Shown here: positions 52,108 to 61,239 of the stretch, in pieces
How positions within the stretch are numbered: the first letter of the stretch is position 1
Layout: each line of letters begins with the position of its first letter
Assembly (NCBI GenBank): GCA_017999985.1
Contig: JAGNKU010000005.1
Span: 248,001 to 312,000, forward strand
DNA: 64,000 bases
Direction of reading: 5' to 3'
From: Phycisphaerae bacterium
GTDB lineage: Bacteria; Planctomycetota; Phycisphaerae; UBA1845; Fen-1342
The notes under the pieces: model-generated
Databases searched by the model: none
What the model was told of the DNA's origin: nothing
What the model saw: only the letters and a program-made list of their open reading frames with translations
Translations under genes and position numbers: made by a program

Positions 52108-53775
52108 ATGGCGACTGAACCGACATCCGGGCATCCGCGACGGATTCTCCTGATCGCGGATTCGCAGGCCGCGCCCCTCTGGCTCCCGGCGCTGCAGGAT
52201 CGTGGTGCGGTGCACGTGGCCGCCACGGTCGCCGAGGCGCTCGCTGCGCTGCACGACACACAGTTCGATATAGTCATCTGCCCCGGATCGGAACTGCTCC
52301 CGCTCAGCACCGCCGCCGCGCGCGATCAGGCCCGCACCATCCTGGACGGCATCGCGCTCGGTGTGTGCACGGTCAGTCGCGACGGGGCCTTGCTGTGGGC
52401 CAACGCCGCCCTGCACCAGTACGCGCCCGAAGCCGTCGAGGCCGTGCGGGCCACGTGTGCGGCACTGTTGCCGGACCTCGTGGCCGACACTGCGCCGCGG
52501 ACGATCCAGCGCACGTTGAGTGTGGGGCAGAAGCAGTTCCTGGACCTGACCGTTTCGGCGCTGCGCGATGCCGCCGGCGTGGTGGACCGCGTGGTCGGCC
52601 TGGTGAACGACACGACCACGCTGGTGCGCATGCGGGACAAGCTCGACGCGATCGACGCCGCGGGGCGCGAGCTGGTCGCGCTGGGCGCCGACGACGCCAC
52701 GCGGATGGAAGTGCCTGAGCGCCTGCAACTGCTCGAGGACCGGCTCATCCGCTACTGCCACGATCTGCTCGACTTCACGCATTTCGCGGTACGCGTGCTC
52801 GACCCGCAGACCGGGCGCCTGGACACGGTCCTCTCGGGCGGATTCTCGGAGGCCGCGCGGGCCACCAGCGTCTACGCCCGCAAGGAAGGCAACGGCATCA
52901 CCGGCTACGTCGCCGCCACCGGAACGCCCTACATCTGCCCCGACATCACGCACGACCCGCTCTATCTGCCCGGTCTCGAATGCGCCCGCTCGTCGCTGAC
53001 CGTGCCGCTGCGACTCAACGAGCGGATCGTCGGCGTGCTGAACATCGAATCCGACCAGCCCGCCGCGTTCACCGACGAGGATCGCCAGGTCGCCGAGATC
53101 TTTGGCCGCTACATCGCGACGGCCCTGCAGATGCTGAAGCTGCTGGTGGTGGAGCGCAGCGAGACCACGGGGCAACTGGCCGCCGACGTGCGCTCCGAGC
53201 TGGCTCAGCCGCTCGACGACATCGTCGCCGAAGCCACGCACCTGCTCGCCCAGCGCCCCGACGCGGACGAGACGCAGCGGCGGCTGCGCGCCATCCTGGG
53301 CCACGTGGACCGCGTGAAGGAGACGCTGCAAGGCATCGCGACGCCGCCGGCCATCCGCGGCCTGACGCCCGAAAGCGGCGAACGCCGCCCGCTGCTCAGC
53401 GGCAAGCGCGTGCTCGTCGCCGATGATGAAGACATCATCCGCGAGACGATCGCCGACGTGCTCTCGAAGGCCGGCGCCCTGCCGGTCACGGCCCGCGACG
53501 GCGAGGAGGCGGTCGGCATGCTGCACACGCAGCACCTCGATCTCGTGCTCTCCGACATCAAGATGCCGTACAAGAACGGCTATGAAGTCTTCGCCGCTGC
53601 CAAGGCCGTGAACGCCCGCTGCCCGGTGATCCTGATCACGGGCTTCGGGTATGATCCGGAACATTCGATCGTGCGGGCCAGCCGCGAAGGTCTGGCCGGC
53701 GTGCTCTTCAAGCCCTTCAAGGTCGAGCAGTTGCTCGAGCTGATCGAGAAAGCCGTCGCCACGGATGCCGGATAG
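52108..53775 (+). CDS. PAS-GAF-receiver signalling protein without kinase domain
   Basis: A 555-residue cytoplasmic protein. Residues 10-68 resemble a receiver fold lacking the phospho-Asp (RRILLIADSQAAPLWLPALQ, FDIVICPGSELLPL). A PAS (ILDGIALGVCTVSRDGALLW) comes next, then a GAF at about 210-345 (FTHFAVRVLDPQTGRLDTVL, YVAATGTPYICPDITHDPLY). A helical stretch recalls a HisKA dimerisation unit but has no His-Glu core, and a complete C-terminal receiver (RVLVADDEDIIRETI, phospho-Asp in DLVLSDIKMP at about 483, Lys in LFKPFKVEQ) ends the chain. There is no HATPase domain, so it is more likely a phosphoacceptor/adaptor than a kinase. Its partner kinase is unknown. Confidence 0.85.
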   Translation: MATEPTSGHPRRILLIADSQAAPLWLPALQDRGAVHVAATVAEALAALHDTQFDIVICPGSELLPLSTAAARDQARTILDGIALGVCTVSRDGALLWANAALHQYAPEAVEAVRATCAALLPDLVADTAPRTIQRTLSVGQKQFLDLTVSALRDAAGVVDRVVGLVNDTTTLVRMRDKLDAIDAAGRELVALGADDATRMEVPERLQLLEDRLIRYCHDLLDFTHFAVRVLDPQTGRLDTVLSGGFSEAARATSVYARKEGNGITGYVAATGTPYICPDITHDPLYLPGLECARSSLTVPLRLNERIVGVLNIESDQPAAFTDEDRQVAEIFGRYIATALQMLKLLVVERSETTGQLAADVRSELAQPLDDIVAEATHLLAQRPDADETQRRLRAILGHVDRVKETLQGIATPPAIRGLTPESGERRPLLSGKRVLVADDEDIIRETIADVLSKAGALPVTARDGEEAVGMLHTQHLDLVLSDIKMPYKNGYEVFAAAKAVNARCPVILITGFGYDPEHSIVRASREGLAGVLFKPFKVEQLLELIEKAVATDAG

Positions 53776-53819
53776 GCCGGCCTCCCCTGCCCGGTGCGCC
53801 TGCCGAAGGCCGTAATACC

Positions 53820-55829
53820 ATGAACATCCACCTGCCAGAGCGGATTTGCACGAACGTGGACGCGACCCTCGGCCGCGAGTGGCTCGTGACCAACGGCCTG
53901 GGCGGGTTCGCCGCCGGTACGGTCGCGGGCGCGCTCACCCGGCGCTATCACGGCCTGCTGCTGGCGGCGCTGCACCCGCCGGTGGGGCGCCGCCTGCTGG
54001 TGACGAAGCTGGATGAAACCCTGCAGGTCGGCGCGCGGTCGATTCAGCTCTACACCAACATCTGGAGCACCGGCGTCGAACAGCCGGCCGGCTGCCAGCA
54101 CCTGCGGCGCTTCGACCTGCTCGGGGGCGTGCCGACCTGGACGTATGTGGTCGGCGGCCTGCAACTGCTCAAGCGGATCTGGATGGAGCCCGGGCAGAAT
54201 GTCACGTACGTGCGCTACGAGCTGGACCGGCAGGCGCCCCGCGTGCGCTTCGCCGCGCGCCTGCTCGTGAATGACCGGGCGTACGATCAGCTCGCGCACG
54301 GCGGCGAGGAGGCGTTCCAGGTCCAGGCCGCCGAGCATCTGCTCGAGATCCAGCCCCCCCACGCGCGCGTGCCGGTCCTGGTGCGCTGCAGTGGCGCGGG
54401 CATCGCGGATCTGCGCTGGCACGTGGAATACGGCTGGTGTCGCGGGTTTCATCTGCCGCTGGAGGCCGCACGCGGGCAGGACCACGTGGAGGACCACCTC
54501 GACCTGGCGCGCTGCGAGCTGACGCTTGACCCGGGCGCGACCGTGACGTTCACGCTGGCCGCGGCGCCGCGCGGCCGGCTTGACGAGCGCACCGCGCTGC
54601 AGCGCCGCGCCAAGCACACCCACGCGCGGCTCGCCGAGTGGTCGGCCCGCACGGGGCAGCCGGTCGAAACACTGCCGGTCCCGCTGGCGCAGCTCGTGCT
54701 CGCGGCGGACCAGTTCGTCGTGGCGCGCCAGGTGCCGCAAGCGCGTGACGGCCACACGGTCATCGCCGGCTATCCGTGGTTCACCGACTGGGGCCGCGAC
54801 ACCATGGTCGCACTGCCGGGATTGACGCTGGTCACCGGGCGGCCGGAGGTGGCGCGCCAGATTCTGCGCACCTGGGCCCACCACGTGGACCAGGGGCTGA
54901 TCCCGAACCGCTTCGCCGACGCCGGCGATCGGCCCGAATACAACACCGCCGACGCCACGCTGTGGTACCTGTGGGCCATCGACCAGTACGTCCGCGCGAC
55001 CGGCGACGTGGCCACCCTGGCCGAACTGTTCCCCGTGATGACGGACATCATCGCCTGGTACCGGCGCGGCACGCACCACAACATCCGCGTCGGCGACGAC
55101 GGGCTCGTGTACGCGGCCGATCCCGGCTTCAATCTCACCTGGATGGACGCCAAGTTCTTCGACCTGCTCTTCACGCCCCGCATGGGCAAGCCGGTCGAAC
55201 TCAGCGCGCTGTGGTATGACGCACTGTGCAACATGGCCCGCCTGGCGGACTTGGTGGAAGCGCCCGGCGACGAGTACATGCGCCTGGCCGACCGCACGCG
55301 CGGCTCGTTCCAGCGCTTCTGGAACGCCGAGCGTCATTGCTGCTACGACGTACTCGACGGCCCGGACGGGGCGGATCCGCGCGTGCGCCCCAACCAGATC
55401 TTCGCCGTCGCGCTCACGCATTCGCCCCTGTCGCGCGAGCAGCAGGCGGCGGTCGTCGCCACCTGCGAGCGCAAACTGCTGACGTGGTTCGGGCTGCGGA
55501 CGCTCGCGCCCGACGAACCGGACTACCGGGGACGCTACACCGGCGTGCTGCGCGAGCGCGACGCCGCCTACCACCAGGGCACCGTCTGGGCCTGGCTGCT
55601 GGGGCCGTTTGTCATCGCGCATCATCGCGTGCACCACGACACCACCCGCGCCGGCCACTTGCTCGAACCGCTGCTCGGGCAGTTGTGGACGACCGGCGTC
55701 GGCTCGCTCAGCGAAGTCTTCGACGGCGACGAGCCCCACGAGCCGGACGGCTGCTTCGCCCAAGCCTGGTCGGTGGCGGAAACCTTGCGAGCCTGGTGGT
55801 TGACTCAGGGAACGGGCAGTCGCGCTTGA
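53820..55829 (+). CDS. Glycogen debranching-type amylo-alpha-1,6-glucosidase
   Basis: A 669-residue enzyme of the bacterial/archaeal GDE family (GH133 catalytic domain). The N-terminal domain has REWLVTNGLGGFAAGTVAGA and RRYHGLLLAALHPPVG. The (alpha/alpha)6 catalytic domain begins near residue 300 with AGYPWFTDWGRDTMVALPG (catalytic acid region), GLIPNRFADAGDRPEYNTAD, WMDAKFFDLLFTPRMGKPVE and YHQGTVWAWLLGPFV. It probably removes alpha-1,6 branches left by phosphorylase. It follows the signalling gene by 44 bases on the same strand. No other glycogen genes are in the window. Confidence 0.93.
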   Translation: MNIHLPERICTNVDATLGREWLVTNGLGGFAAGTVAGALTRRYHGLLLAALHPPVGRRLLVTKLDETLQVGARSIQLYTNIWSTGVEQPAGCQHLRRFDLLGGVPTWTYVVGGLQLLKRIWMEPGQNVTYVRYELDRQAPRVRFAARLLVNDRAYDQLAHGGEEAFQVQAAEHLLEIQPPHARVPVLVRCSGAGIADLRWHVEYGWCRGFHLPLEAARGQDHVEDHLDLARCELTLDPGATVTFTLAAAPRGRLDERTALQRRAKHTHARLAEWSARTGQPVETLPVPLAQLVLAADQFVVARQVPQARDGHTVIAGYPWFTDWGRDTMVALPGLTLVTGRPEVARQILRTWAHHVDQGLIPNRFADAGDRPEYNTADATLWYLWAIDQYVRATGDVATLAELFPVMTDIIAWYRRGTHHNIRVGDDGLVYAADPGFNLTWMDAKFFDLLFTPRMGKPVELSALWYDALCNMARLADLVEAPGDEYMRLADRTRGSFQRFWNAERHCCYDVLDGPDGADPRVRPNQIFAVALTHSPLSREQQAAVVATCERKLLTWFGLRTLAPDEPDYRGRYTGVLRERDAAYHQGTVWAWLLGPFVIAHHRVHHDTTRAGHLLEPLLGQLWTTGVGSLSEVFDGDEPHEPDGCFAQAWSVAETLRAWWLTQGTGSRA

Positions 55830-55853
55830 CGGCGCGCACCCCCGGTGGCGGGG

Positions 55854-56486
55854 TCAATTCTTGCGCGGCGGCCGCGTGCTGATCCCCAGCTTGCGCATCT
55901 TGCGCCAGAGGGTGGTCCGGCTGAGGCCGAGCTCTTCGCAGACGGCCGCGCGGTTCCAGTGGTTGCGCCGCAGGACATCCTCGATCGTGCGACGCTCCGC
56001 GGCCTCGAGGATCGGCAACTCCGCCAGCGCCTGCGCGGAAGCAACCTGGGCCCGGGCGACCGGCCGCGTGGGCCAGGCCCCCGGCGCCTCGAACGCCGGC
56101 ACTTCGTGGAACGTCTCCACGCCGCCCACGATCGTCCCCGTGCTGTCGCGCAGCGCGCGCGCCGACACGTGCAGCGTTACCGGACGATTGTGGCGGTCTA
56201 GAATGTGATGCTCCTGGCTGAGCGTGTCGCGGCCGTCGCCGAACAACTGTGTCATGGGACACTCGGCGACATTCTGGCAGACGGAGCGCCGCATGATTTC
56301 ATAGCAGACGCGCCCGACCGCGTCGACCCGGTTGAAACCGGTCATGTATTCCGCGGCACGGTTGAAGCTGGTGATGACGAAATCACGGTTGATGGTCAAC
56401 ACCGCATCCGATACGGAGTCGAGAACGGATTGATACTGCTCCCGACTCAGAGCAGAACTGAGGCGTGGTTCACTCATCACCGCCAT
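55854..56486 (-). CDS. PAS-Fis regulator without AAA+ domain
   Basis: A 210-residue regulator. The PAS (YQSVLDSVSDAVLTINRDF, FNRAAEYMTGFNRVDAVGRV) contains a Cys cluster (CYEIMRRSVCQNVAECPM) like the one in PAS-bearing sigma-54 activators, and ends GTIVGGVETFHEV. A short linker leads straight to a Fis-type helix-turn-helix (DVLRRNHWNRAAVCEELGLS with RTTLWRKMRKLGI). The central AAA+ ATPase of NtrC-type proteins is missing, so it cannot remodel sigma-54 and may act as a simple DNA-binding redox/ligand sensor. ATG 56486 or 56477. It is divergent from the VKOR-DsbA gene, a plausible target. Confidence 0.85.
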   Translation of the reverse strand: MAVMSEPRLSSALSREQYQSVLDSVSDAVLTINRDFVITSFNRAAEYMTGFNRVDAVGRVCYEIMRRSVCQNVAECPMTQLFGDGRDTLSQEHHILDRHNRPVTLHVSARALRDSTGTIVGGVETFHEVPAFEAPGAWPTRPVARAQVASAQALAELPILEAAERRTIEDVLRRNHWNRAAVCEELGLSRTTLWRKMRKLGISTRPPRKN

Positions 56487-56614
56487 TCTAGCATACCGCC
56501 GGCCGGCATGTGAATGCCCCGCGCTGGCGCACCTGCGCTTTTCCGCGCGGCGCGCTTCGGATAAGCTGGCTTGGCCGCTGATTCGCCAGTGAAACACTGT
56601 TTATCGGAGACACG

Positions 56615-58612
56615 ATGGCCCGCCCGCCAGCCACTCCACGCCGCGACCAGCGCCCGTCGCGGACGACCGCCAGCCCGGCGACCGCTCGGGGAGGGCTGAT
56701 CGCCGGCGCCGTGTGCCTCGCGGTGAGCAGCGTCGCCGCGCTACTCCTGGTCATCGACCATCTCGGCGCCAGCCTGCCGGGCTGCGGCCCCGGCGGGGCG
56801 TGCGAGCAGGCCGCCAACAGCATCTGGGGCAAGCTCAAGATCGGGACATTCGACTGGCCCGTATCGCACCTCGGGCTCGCGTACTTCGCCGCCGCCCTGG
56901 TCACCTGGCTGGTCACGCGCGCGGCGTTGCCGCGACCGCTGCGCTACATCGTGCGGCTGGGAGCGCTCGCCTCACTGGGCTTCTGCGGCATTATCGTGCT
57001 AGAGCACTTGCCGTGTCCGTACTGCCTCGTGGCGCATCTGGGAAACTTCGCGTTCTGGTTGACGATGGAACTGCGCCGCACCACAGGCGCTCACCCGCGC
57101 GGCGCATTCACCGCGGCGGTCGGCAGTTTCATCGCTGCAACCGCGGTGCTCGGCATCGTGGAACACCAGTACCGGGCGGGGGTCGCCGCCCGGGGCGAAC
57201 GCGACCTCGCCGACGCCACCCGGACCATCATCGAACGTTCCCACACGTCCACGCAGTCCGCGACACCCGCCACGACCCCGGTCGCGCCACCGCGAACCGG
57301 CGAGACTGCACGATCACCGCAGACACTTCCGACCACGAGCGCCCCGGTCGCGCCCCCGCCCGCGAGCACGCCGGCGGACTGGCAAAAGACACCCTTCATT
57401 GGCCGATATCCCCACGGCCCTCTCGAAGCCCCGATCCGCATCGTCCTGTTTACCGATTACCAGTGCGCGGACTGCCGGCAGATCGAGGCCCAACTCGCCA
57501 CCCTCATGAAGAGTCGCACTGATCTCTGCGTCTCGGTGAAGCACTTCCCCTTCTGCAAGGAATGCAACCCCAGCGTGGAGCGCGACATGCACCCCAACGC
57601 CTGCTGGGCCGCCCGCGCCGCCGAGGCCGCCGGCATGTTGTGGGGGGCGGACGGGTTCTGGAAAGTGCATGAGTGGCTGTTCGCCCGCCGGGGCAGCTTC
57701 ACCACCCGCGAAGAACTCGAGCAGGGGATCCGCGACCTCGGGTTCGAGCCTGCTGCGTTCGTCGCCATGATGACCAGCCAAGAAACGCTGAATCGCGTCC
57801 GCGCCGACGCGGAGGAAGGCAAGCGCCTGGGGCTGTTCTTCACACCCATGATCTTCATCAACGGCGTCGAGTTGAAGGGCTGGTATGTGCCAAACGCGCT
57901 AGCGCGCGCCATCACGGAAATCGCCGCGACCAACCCGCCGCCGCGCACCGCCGCCTTCGACCAGCCGCCGCTGGCGCGCGACAAGTACGTGCAGGATTGG
58001 GTCGATCAGCCAGTCCGCAACCTGCCGCCGGATGCACAGGCCTGGACCCTCGGCGCGGAGCAGCCGCGGATCGAGATCGTCCTCTGGGGCGACTACTCGG
58101 AGCCCTACACCGCCGAGTCCGACGGGATCATCCGCGCCTTCGTCGCGCAGCATACCGATGCACGGTACACCTACCGCCATTATCCATTCAACAAGGACTG
58201 CAACCCGCAGGTGAGCAATACCAGGTTCCCGTTCGCGTGTCGGGCCGCACAGGCCGCGGAGGCCGGCGGCCACCTCGGCGGCCACGACGCCTTCTGGAAG
58301 CTGCACGCCTGGCTGATGGAGCACCCGCAGCAACACACGGATGAAGCGGTCATCGCGGCGGCGACGGGCTTCGGACTGGAAGCGGAAGCGTTCAAGGCGG
58401 CGATGGACTCACCCGAAGTGCACGCCGCCGTGGCCGATGACGTCCAGGCCGGCAAGCAGTTTCCGTCGCTGCGCCACGGGACGCCCGCGGGCCTGCATTC
58501 GATCCCCTCCATCTTCATCAACGGCCGGTTCGTGCCACGCCCGCGGCTGGGAAATGAATCGGTCCTGGGTCTGATCCTCGACGCAGCGGCCGCTGAGCAG
58601 CCGGCGCCGTAG
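56615..58612 (+). CDS. VKOR-DsbA-DsbA fusion, disulfide-forming membrane protein
   Basis: A 665-residue fusion. Residues 25-190 are a vitamin-K-epoxide-reductase-like membrane domain of about five helices with the loop Cys pair in GCGPGGACEQ and the catalytic pair LPCPYC. A Thr/Pro/Ala-rich linker (ATPATTPVAPPRTGETARS) leads to a DsbA-type thioredoxin domain with active site TDYQCADCRQIE (C-x2-C) and the cis-Pro region FTPMIFING. A second thioredoxin-like domain reads GDYSEPYTAESD where the active-site cysteines should be, so it is redox-dead there, though it keeps NKDCNPQVSN and FPFACRAA cysteines. It oxidises exported proteins and recycles through quinone, by analogy. SD GGAG. Confidence 0.92.
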   Translation: MARPPATPRRDQRPSRTTASPATARGGLIAGAVCLAVSSVAALLLVIDHLGASLPGCGPGGACEQAANSIWGKLKIGTFDWPVSHLGLAYFAAALVTWLVTRAALPRPLRYIVRLGALASLGFCGIIVLEHLPCPYCLVAHLGNFAFWLTMELRRTTGAHPRGAFTAAVGSFIAATAVLGIVEHQYRAGVAARGERDLADATRTIIERSHTSTQSATPATTPVAPPRTGETARSPQTLPTTSAPVAPPPASTPADWQKTPFIGRYPHGPLEAPIRIVLFTDYQCADCRQIEAQLATLMKSRTDLCVSVKHFPFCKECNPSVERDMHPNACWAARAAEAAGMLWGADGFWKVHEWLFARRGSFTTREELEQGIRDLGFEPAAFVAMMTSQETLNRVRADAEEGKRLGLFFTPMIFINGVELKGWYVPNALARAITEIAATNPPPRTAAFDQPPLARDKYVQDWVDQPVRNLPPDAQAWTLGAEQPRIEIVLWGDYSEPYTAESDGIIRAFVAQHTDARYTYRHYPFNKDCNPQVSNTRFPFACRAAQAAEAGGHLGGHDAFWKLHAWLMEHPQQHTDEAVIAAATGFGLEAEAFKAAMDSPEVHAAVADDVQAGKQFPSLRHGTPAGLHSIPSIFINGRFVPRPRLGNESVLGLILDAAAAEQPAP

Positions 58613-58618
58613 TCCGCG

Positions 58619-58891
58619 TCAGTGTGCCCGGAAAATCCGCGCGGTCACCCCGTCCCGCCCCACCCGGGCCCGCACCTTCCTCAGGCACTTCGGGCAGTGA
58701 CCTTCATAGAGCATTCGCTCAGGGCGCCGGTAAACTCGCGCGTACACGCCACAGCACTCGAAGAGAATGCCAATGTACGGGCGCGGCGCGCCCGGCGTGT
58801 CATCCGCCGGATCGATCGGGGTGTCATAGCAGTCCAACGGCACGGACGCGGCCTCCGCTGCGCGGCTGCGCGTAGTATCGGCGGCGGTCAC
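58619..58891 (-). CDS. Small zinc-ribbon-like protein
   Basis: A 90-residue protein whose C-terminal half reads as a compact metal site: PYIGILFECCGVYARVYRRP, then HCPKCLRKVRARVGRDG. Four cysteines in two pairs fit a zinc ribbon. The N-terminal part is Asp/Pro-rich and probably flexible. I believe similar small proteins occur in other planctomycetes, but I cannot name a family. GTG 58891 is chosen because it lies 25 bases after the trpF stop with AAGG upstream; longer frames overlap trpF. Confidence 0.68.
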   Translation of the reverse strand: MTAADTTRSRAAEAASVPLDCYDTPIDPADDTPGAPRPYIGILFECCGVYARVYRRPERMLYEGHCPKCLRKVRARVGRDGVTARIFRAH

Positions 58892-58916
58892 CCCGGCCCT
58901 TGATTCTGCCCGTCGC

Positions 58917-59567
58917 TTACAGCCGGCGCGCCAGCTCGACGAAACGCCGCACGGCGTCGTGGTCCTTCGCCCCCGGGCGCAGTTCAACGCCGCTGGCCAC
59001 GTCAACGCCGTCGTAGTGCCCGCTGGGCACGGCCGTGCCAAGGTTGCCGGGCGTCAGTCCGCCGGCGCACCACACGGCCGGCGGACGCGCGCAGCAGGCG
59101 TGGGAGATGTCGCCCAGCCGTTCGAAACCAGGGTGCGGGCCACCCTTGGGGGCATCCAGCAGCACGACGTCGATCCGCACGCCGGCCTCGCGCGCCTGTC
59201 GCAGATACAGCGCCAGGTCGTCGCCCGACTCCGGCCTCTCGATTTCCCAGGCGCGGATGAGTCGCAGGTGCGGCCGCGCGGCCAGCAACCGCCCCAGGTA
59301 CGCAACCGACTCGTGCCCGTGGATCTGTATCCACCGGCAGTGTGTCGCGTCCAGCGTGGCGAAGACTTCTTCGACCGGCGCCCCGCGAAACACGAGCACG
59401 GGCTCAACCGGCGCCGGCAGGACACCCATGATGTCGCGCACGGCGTCCACGGAAACTTGCCGCGGACTGGGCGCCAGGATGAACCCGATGAAGTCCGCTC
59501 CCGCCCGGGCGACCGCCGCCGCGTCGTCCCGATTCGTCACACCGCAGACCTTCACGGACAGCGCCAT
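58917..59567 (-). CDS. trpF: Phosphoribosylanthranilate isomerase
   Basis: A (beta/alpha)8 enzyme converting PRA to CdRP in tryptophan synthesis, 216 residues. The N-terminal SVKVCGVTNRDDA holds the catalytic Cys; ARAGADFIGFILAPSPRQV and WIQIHGHE follow. DVVLLDAPKGG and WCAGGLTPGNLG form the phosphate site, and GVDVASGVELRPGAKD carries the catalytic Asp. No other trp gene is adjacent. The small zinc-ribbon gene follows on the same strand. Confidence 0.95.
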   Translation of the reverse strand: MALSVKVCGVTNRDDAAAVARAGADFIGFILAPSPRQVSVDAVRDIMGVLPAPVEPVLVFRGAPVEEVFATLDATHCRWIQIHGHESVAYLGRLLAARPHLRLIRAWEIERPESGDDLALYLRQAREAGVRIDVVLLDAPKGGPHPGFERLGDISHACCARPPAVWCAGGLTPGNLGTAVPSGHYDGVDVASGVELRPGAKDHDAVRRFVELARRL

Positions 59568-59656
59568 GCGCGCCTCCCGCCGATCCTTACCGGACCCGCG
59601 CCGCCCGGCGACGTGCCGCGGCTTGTTTTGTGGCCGGCTCCTACTATCGTACCAGC

Positions 59657-61153
59657 ATGTACCTGGTCGTCATCGGCGTTCTCGCCCTGGTCCTCACGCT
59701 TTCCGGCCCGATCTACCGGGGCGTGCAGGGCACCGGCCTGACCCTGGCGGCCATCGCGGGGGCCATCGTGCTGCCGCCGCTGGTCATGCTGCTGGTCACC
59801 CGCCGCACACTGCGCGTGTTTGACGACTGCCCTGAGCAGCCCAGCCGCGGGCAGGCCGCGTACGGGCGCGGGATGGTGCTCGTGCAGGCGCTGCTGGCGC
59901 TGGGACACAGCGGCACGCTACTGGCCACCGACTGGCTGCTGCTGTGCGGGCGCGTCCCGGTGGTGGGGAAGTGGGTGCTCGTGCCCGGACTCATCGCGCT
60001 CGCTCCATTCCTGCTGTCGATCGTCCTTGTGTGGCTGGCGGCCTATCCCGCGGACCGCGCCGTGCGGCAGATCGCGCTCGAAGTGTACCTGTTCCGCGGC
60101 CGGCCCGTGCGGCCGGTCTGGTCCGTCGTCCGGTTCCTCCTCTACAACCTGCGGCACCAGGTGCTCTTCGTGCTCGTGCCCATGCTGCTGATCCTGGCCG
60201 CGAATGACGTGGTCACACGCTATCGCCACGAGTTGCAGCGGCTCACAAAACTGAATTACGCGGCGGATCTGACGGTGGGGCTGGCCGCGCTGTTCGTCGC
60301 AGTCATCACGCCGGAGATTCTCCGGCACGTGTGGGTCACGCAACGGCTGCCCAGCGGCCCCTTGCGCGACCGGCTCGAGCGACTGGCCGCGAAGCTGCGG
60401 CTGCGGTGTCGCGACATTCTGGTGTGGCGCAGCGGGGGCATGATCGTCAACGCCGCGGTGATGGGCGTGGTCGCCCCGCTCCGCTACGTGCTGATCACCG
60501 ACGGCATGCTCGAACAGATGGACGACACCAAGATCGAGGCCGTCTTCGGCCACGAGGCCGGGCACGTCAAGCGCCACCACATCCTCTATTTCCTGCTCTT
60601 CGCGTTCATCACGGGCTGCATCCTCACGGTCTTCTCCGTGCGCACCCACGGGCTCGCCCACCGCGACGAACTGAGCTACCAGGCCGCGCTGACAGCCATC
60701 GCCGGCGTGCTCGCGCTCAAATGGGGCGTGCTCTTCGGCTGGATCTCCCGCCGCTTCGAACGGCAGGCCGACATGTACGGCGTGCGGACCCTCGCGGTCA
60801 GCGGCCTGCCCTGCGGCCAGCCGTGCCACCTGCACACGCCAGAGGGTAACCCCGGTCGCATCCGCGGCGACGAGCTGTGCAGCACGGCCGCGCACGTCTT
60901 TGCCGACGCGCTGCACGAGGTCGCGCTGCTCAACGGCATCCGCCCCGAGGCCCGCAGTTGGCGGCATGCGTCCATCGCCCTGCGCTCGCGCACCTTGCAG
61001 GAATACGCCCTGGAACCGCAGCGCGCCCGGCGCGCGGAGCGCGTCGTCGTGGCGGTGAAGCTCGGCATCCTGCTGGCGGCGATCGTCGGCGGCGTGTGGG
61101 CGGCCCATGACCTGCGCGTCTGGGATTCGCTGCAACGCTGGCTCCCCGGATAG
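59657..61153 (+). CDS. M48-family membrane metalloprotease
   Basis: A 498-residue integral membrane zinc protease of the Ste24/HtpX group. Four to five helices in the first half precede the active-site helix FGHEAGHVKRHH (HEAGH at about residue 299, Zn ligands and general base). The third ligand Glu is in SRRFERQADMYGV. YVLITDGMLEQMDDTKIEA is the family strand ahead of it. A Cys-containing insert (GLPCGQPCHLHTPEG) follows, then a C-terminal membrane helix. It probably clears misfolded membrane proteins. ATG 59657 (YLVVIGV) is chosen over a GTG at 59630. Confidence 0.9.
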   Translation: MYLVVIGVLALVLTLSGPIYRGVQGTGLTLAAIAGAIVLPPLVMLLVTRRTLRVFDDCPEQPSRGQAAYGRGMVLVQALLALGHSGTLLATDWLLLCGRVPVVGKWVLVPGLIALAPFLLSIVLVWLAAYPADRAVRQIALEVYLFRGRPVRPVWSVVRFLLYNLRHQVLFVLVPMLLILAANDVVTRYRHELQRLTKLNYAADLTVGLAALFVAVITPEILRHVWVTQRLPSGPLRDRLERLAAKLRLRCRDILVWRSGGMIVNAAVMGVVAPLRYVLITDGMLEQMDDTKIEAVFGHEAGHVKRHHILYFLLFAFITGCILTVFSVRTHGLAHRDELSYQAALTAIAGVLALKWGVLFGWISRRFERQADMYGVRTLAVSGLPCGQPCHLHTPEGNPGRIRGDELCSTAAHVFADALHEVALLNGIRPEARSWRHASIALRSRTLQEYALEPQRARRAERVVVAVKLGILLAAIVGGVWAAHDLRVWDSLQRWLPG

Positions 61154-61239
61154 CGTGGCCGAGCCCACCGCTCGATCGGACGGGGTCAGAACCACAGGCA
61201 CCAACCCCCGCCGTTCCCTCCCCCCAAGAGGTGCGCTGA

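Noticed and set aside
53580-55763. 727-codon frame antisense to the debranching enzyme
   Set aside because: No domain is recognisable, and the sense-strand enzyme is complete and well supported.
58892-59041. Longer start for the small zinc-ribbon protein
   Set aside because: It would overlap trpF by over 100 bases and gives an antisense-like Arg/Thr/Ala-rich stretch.
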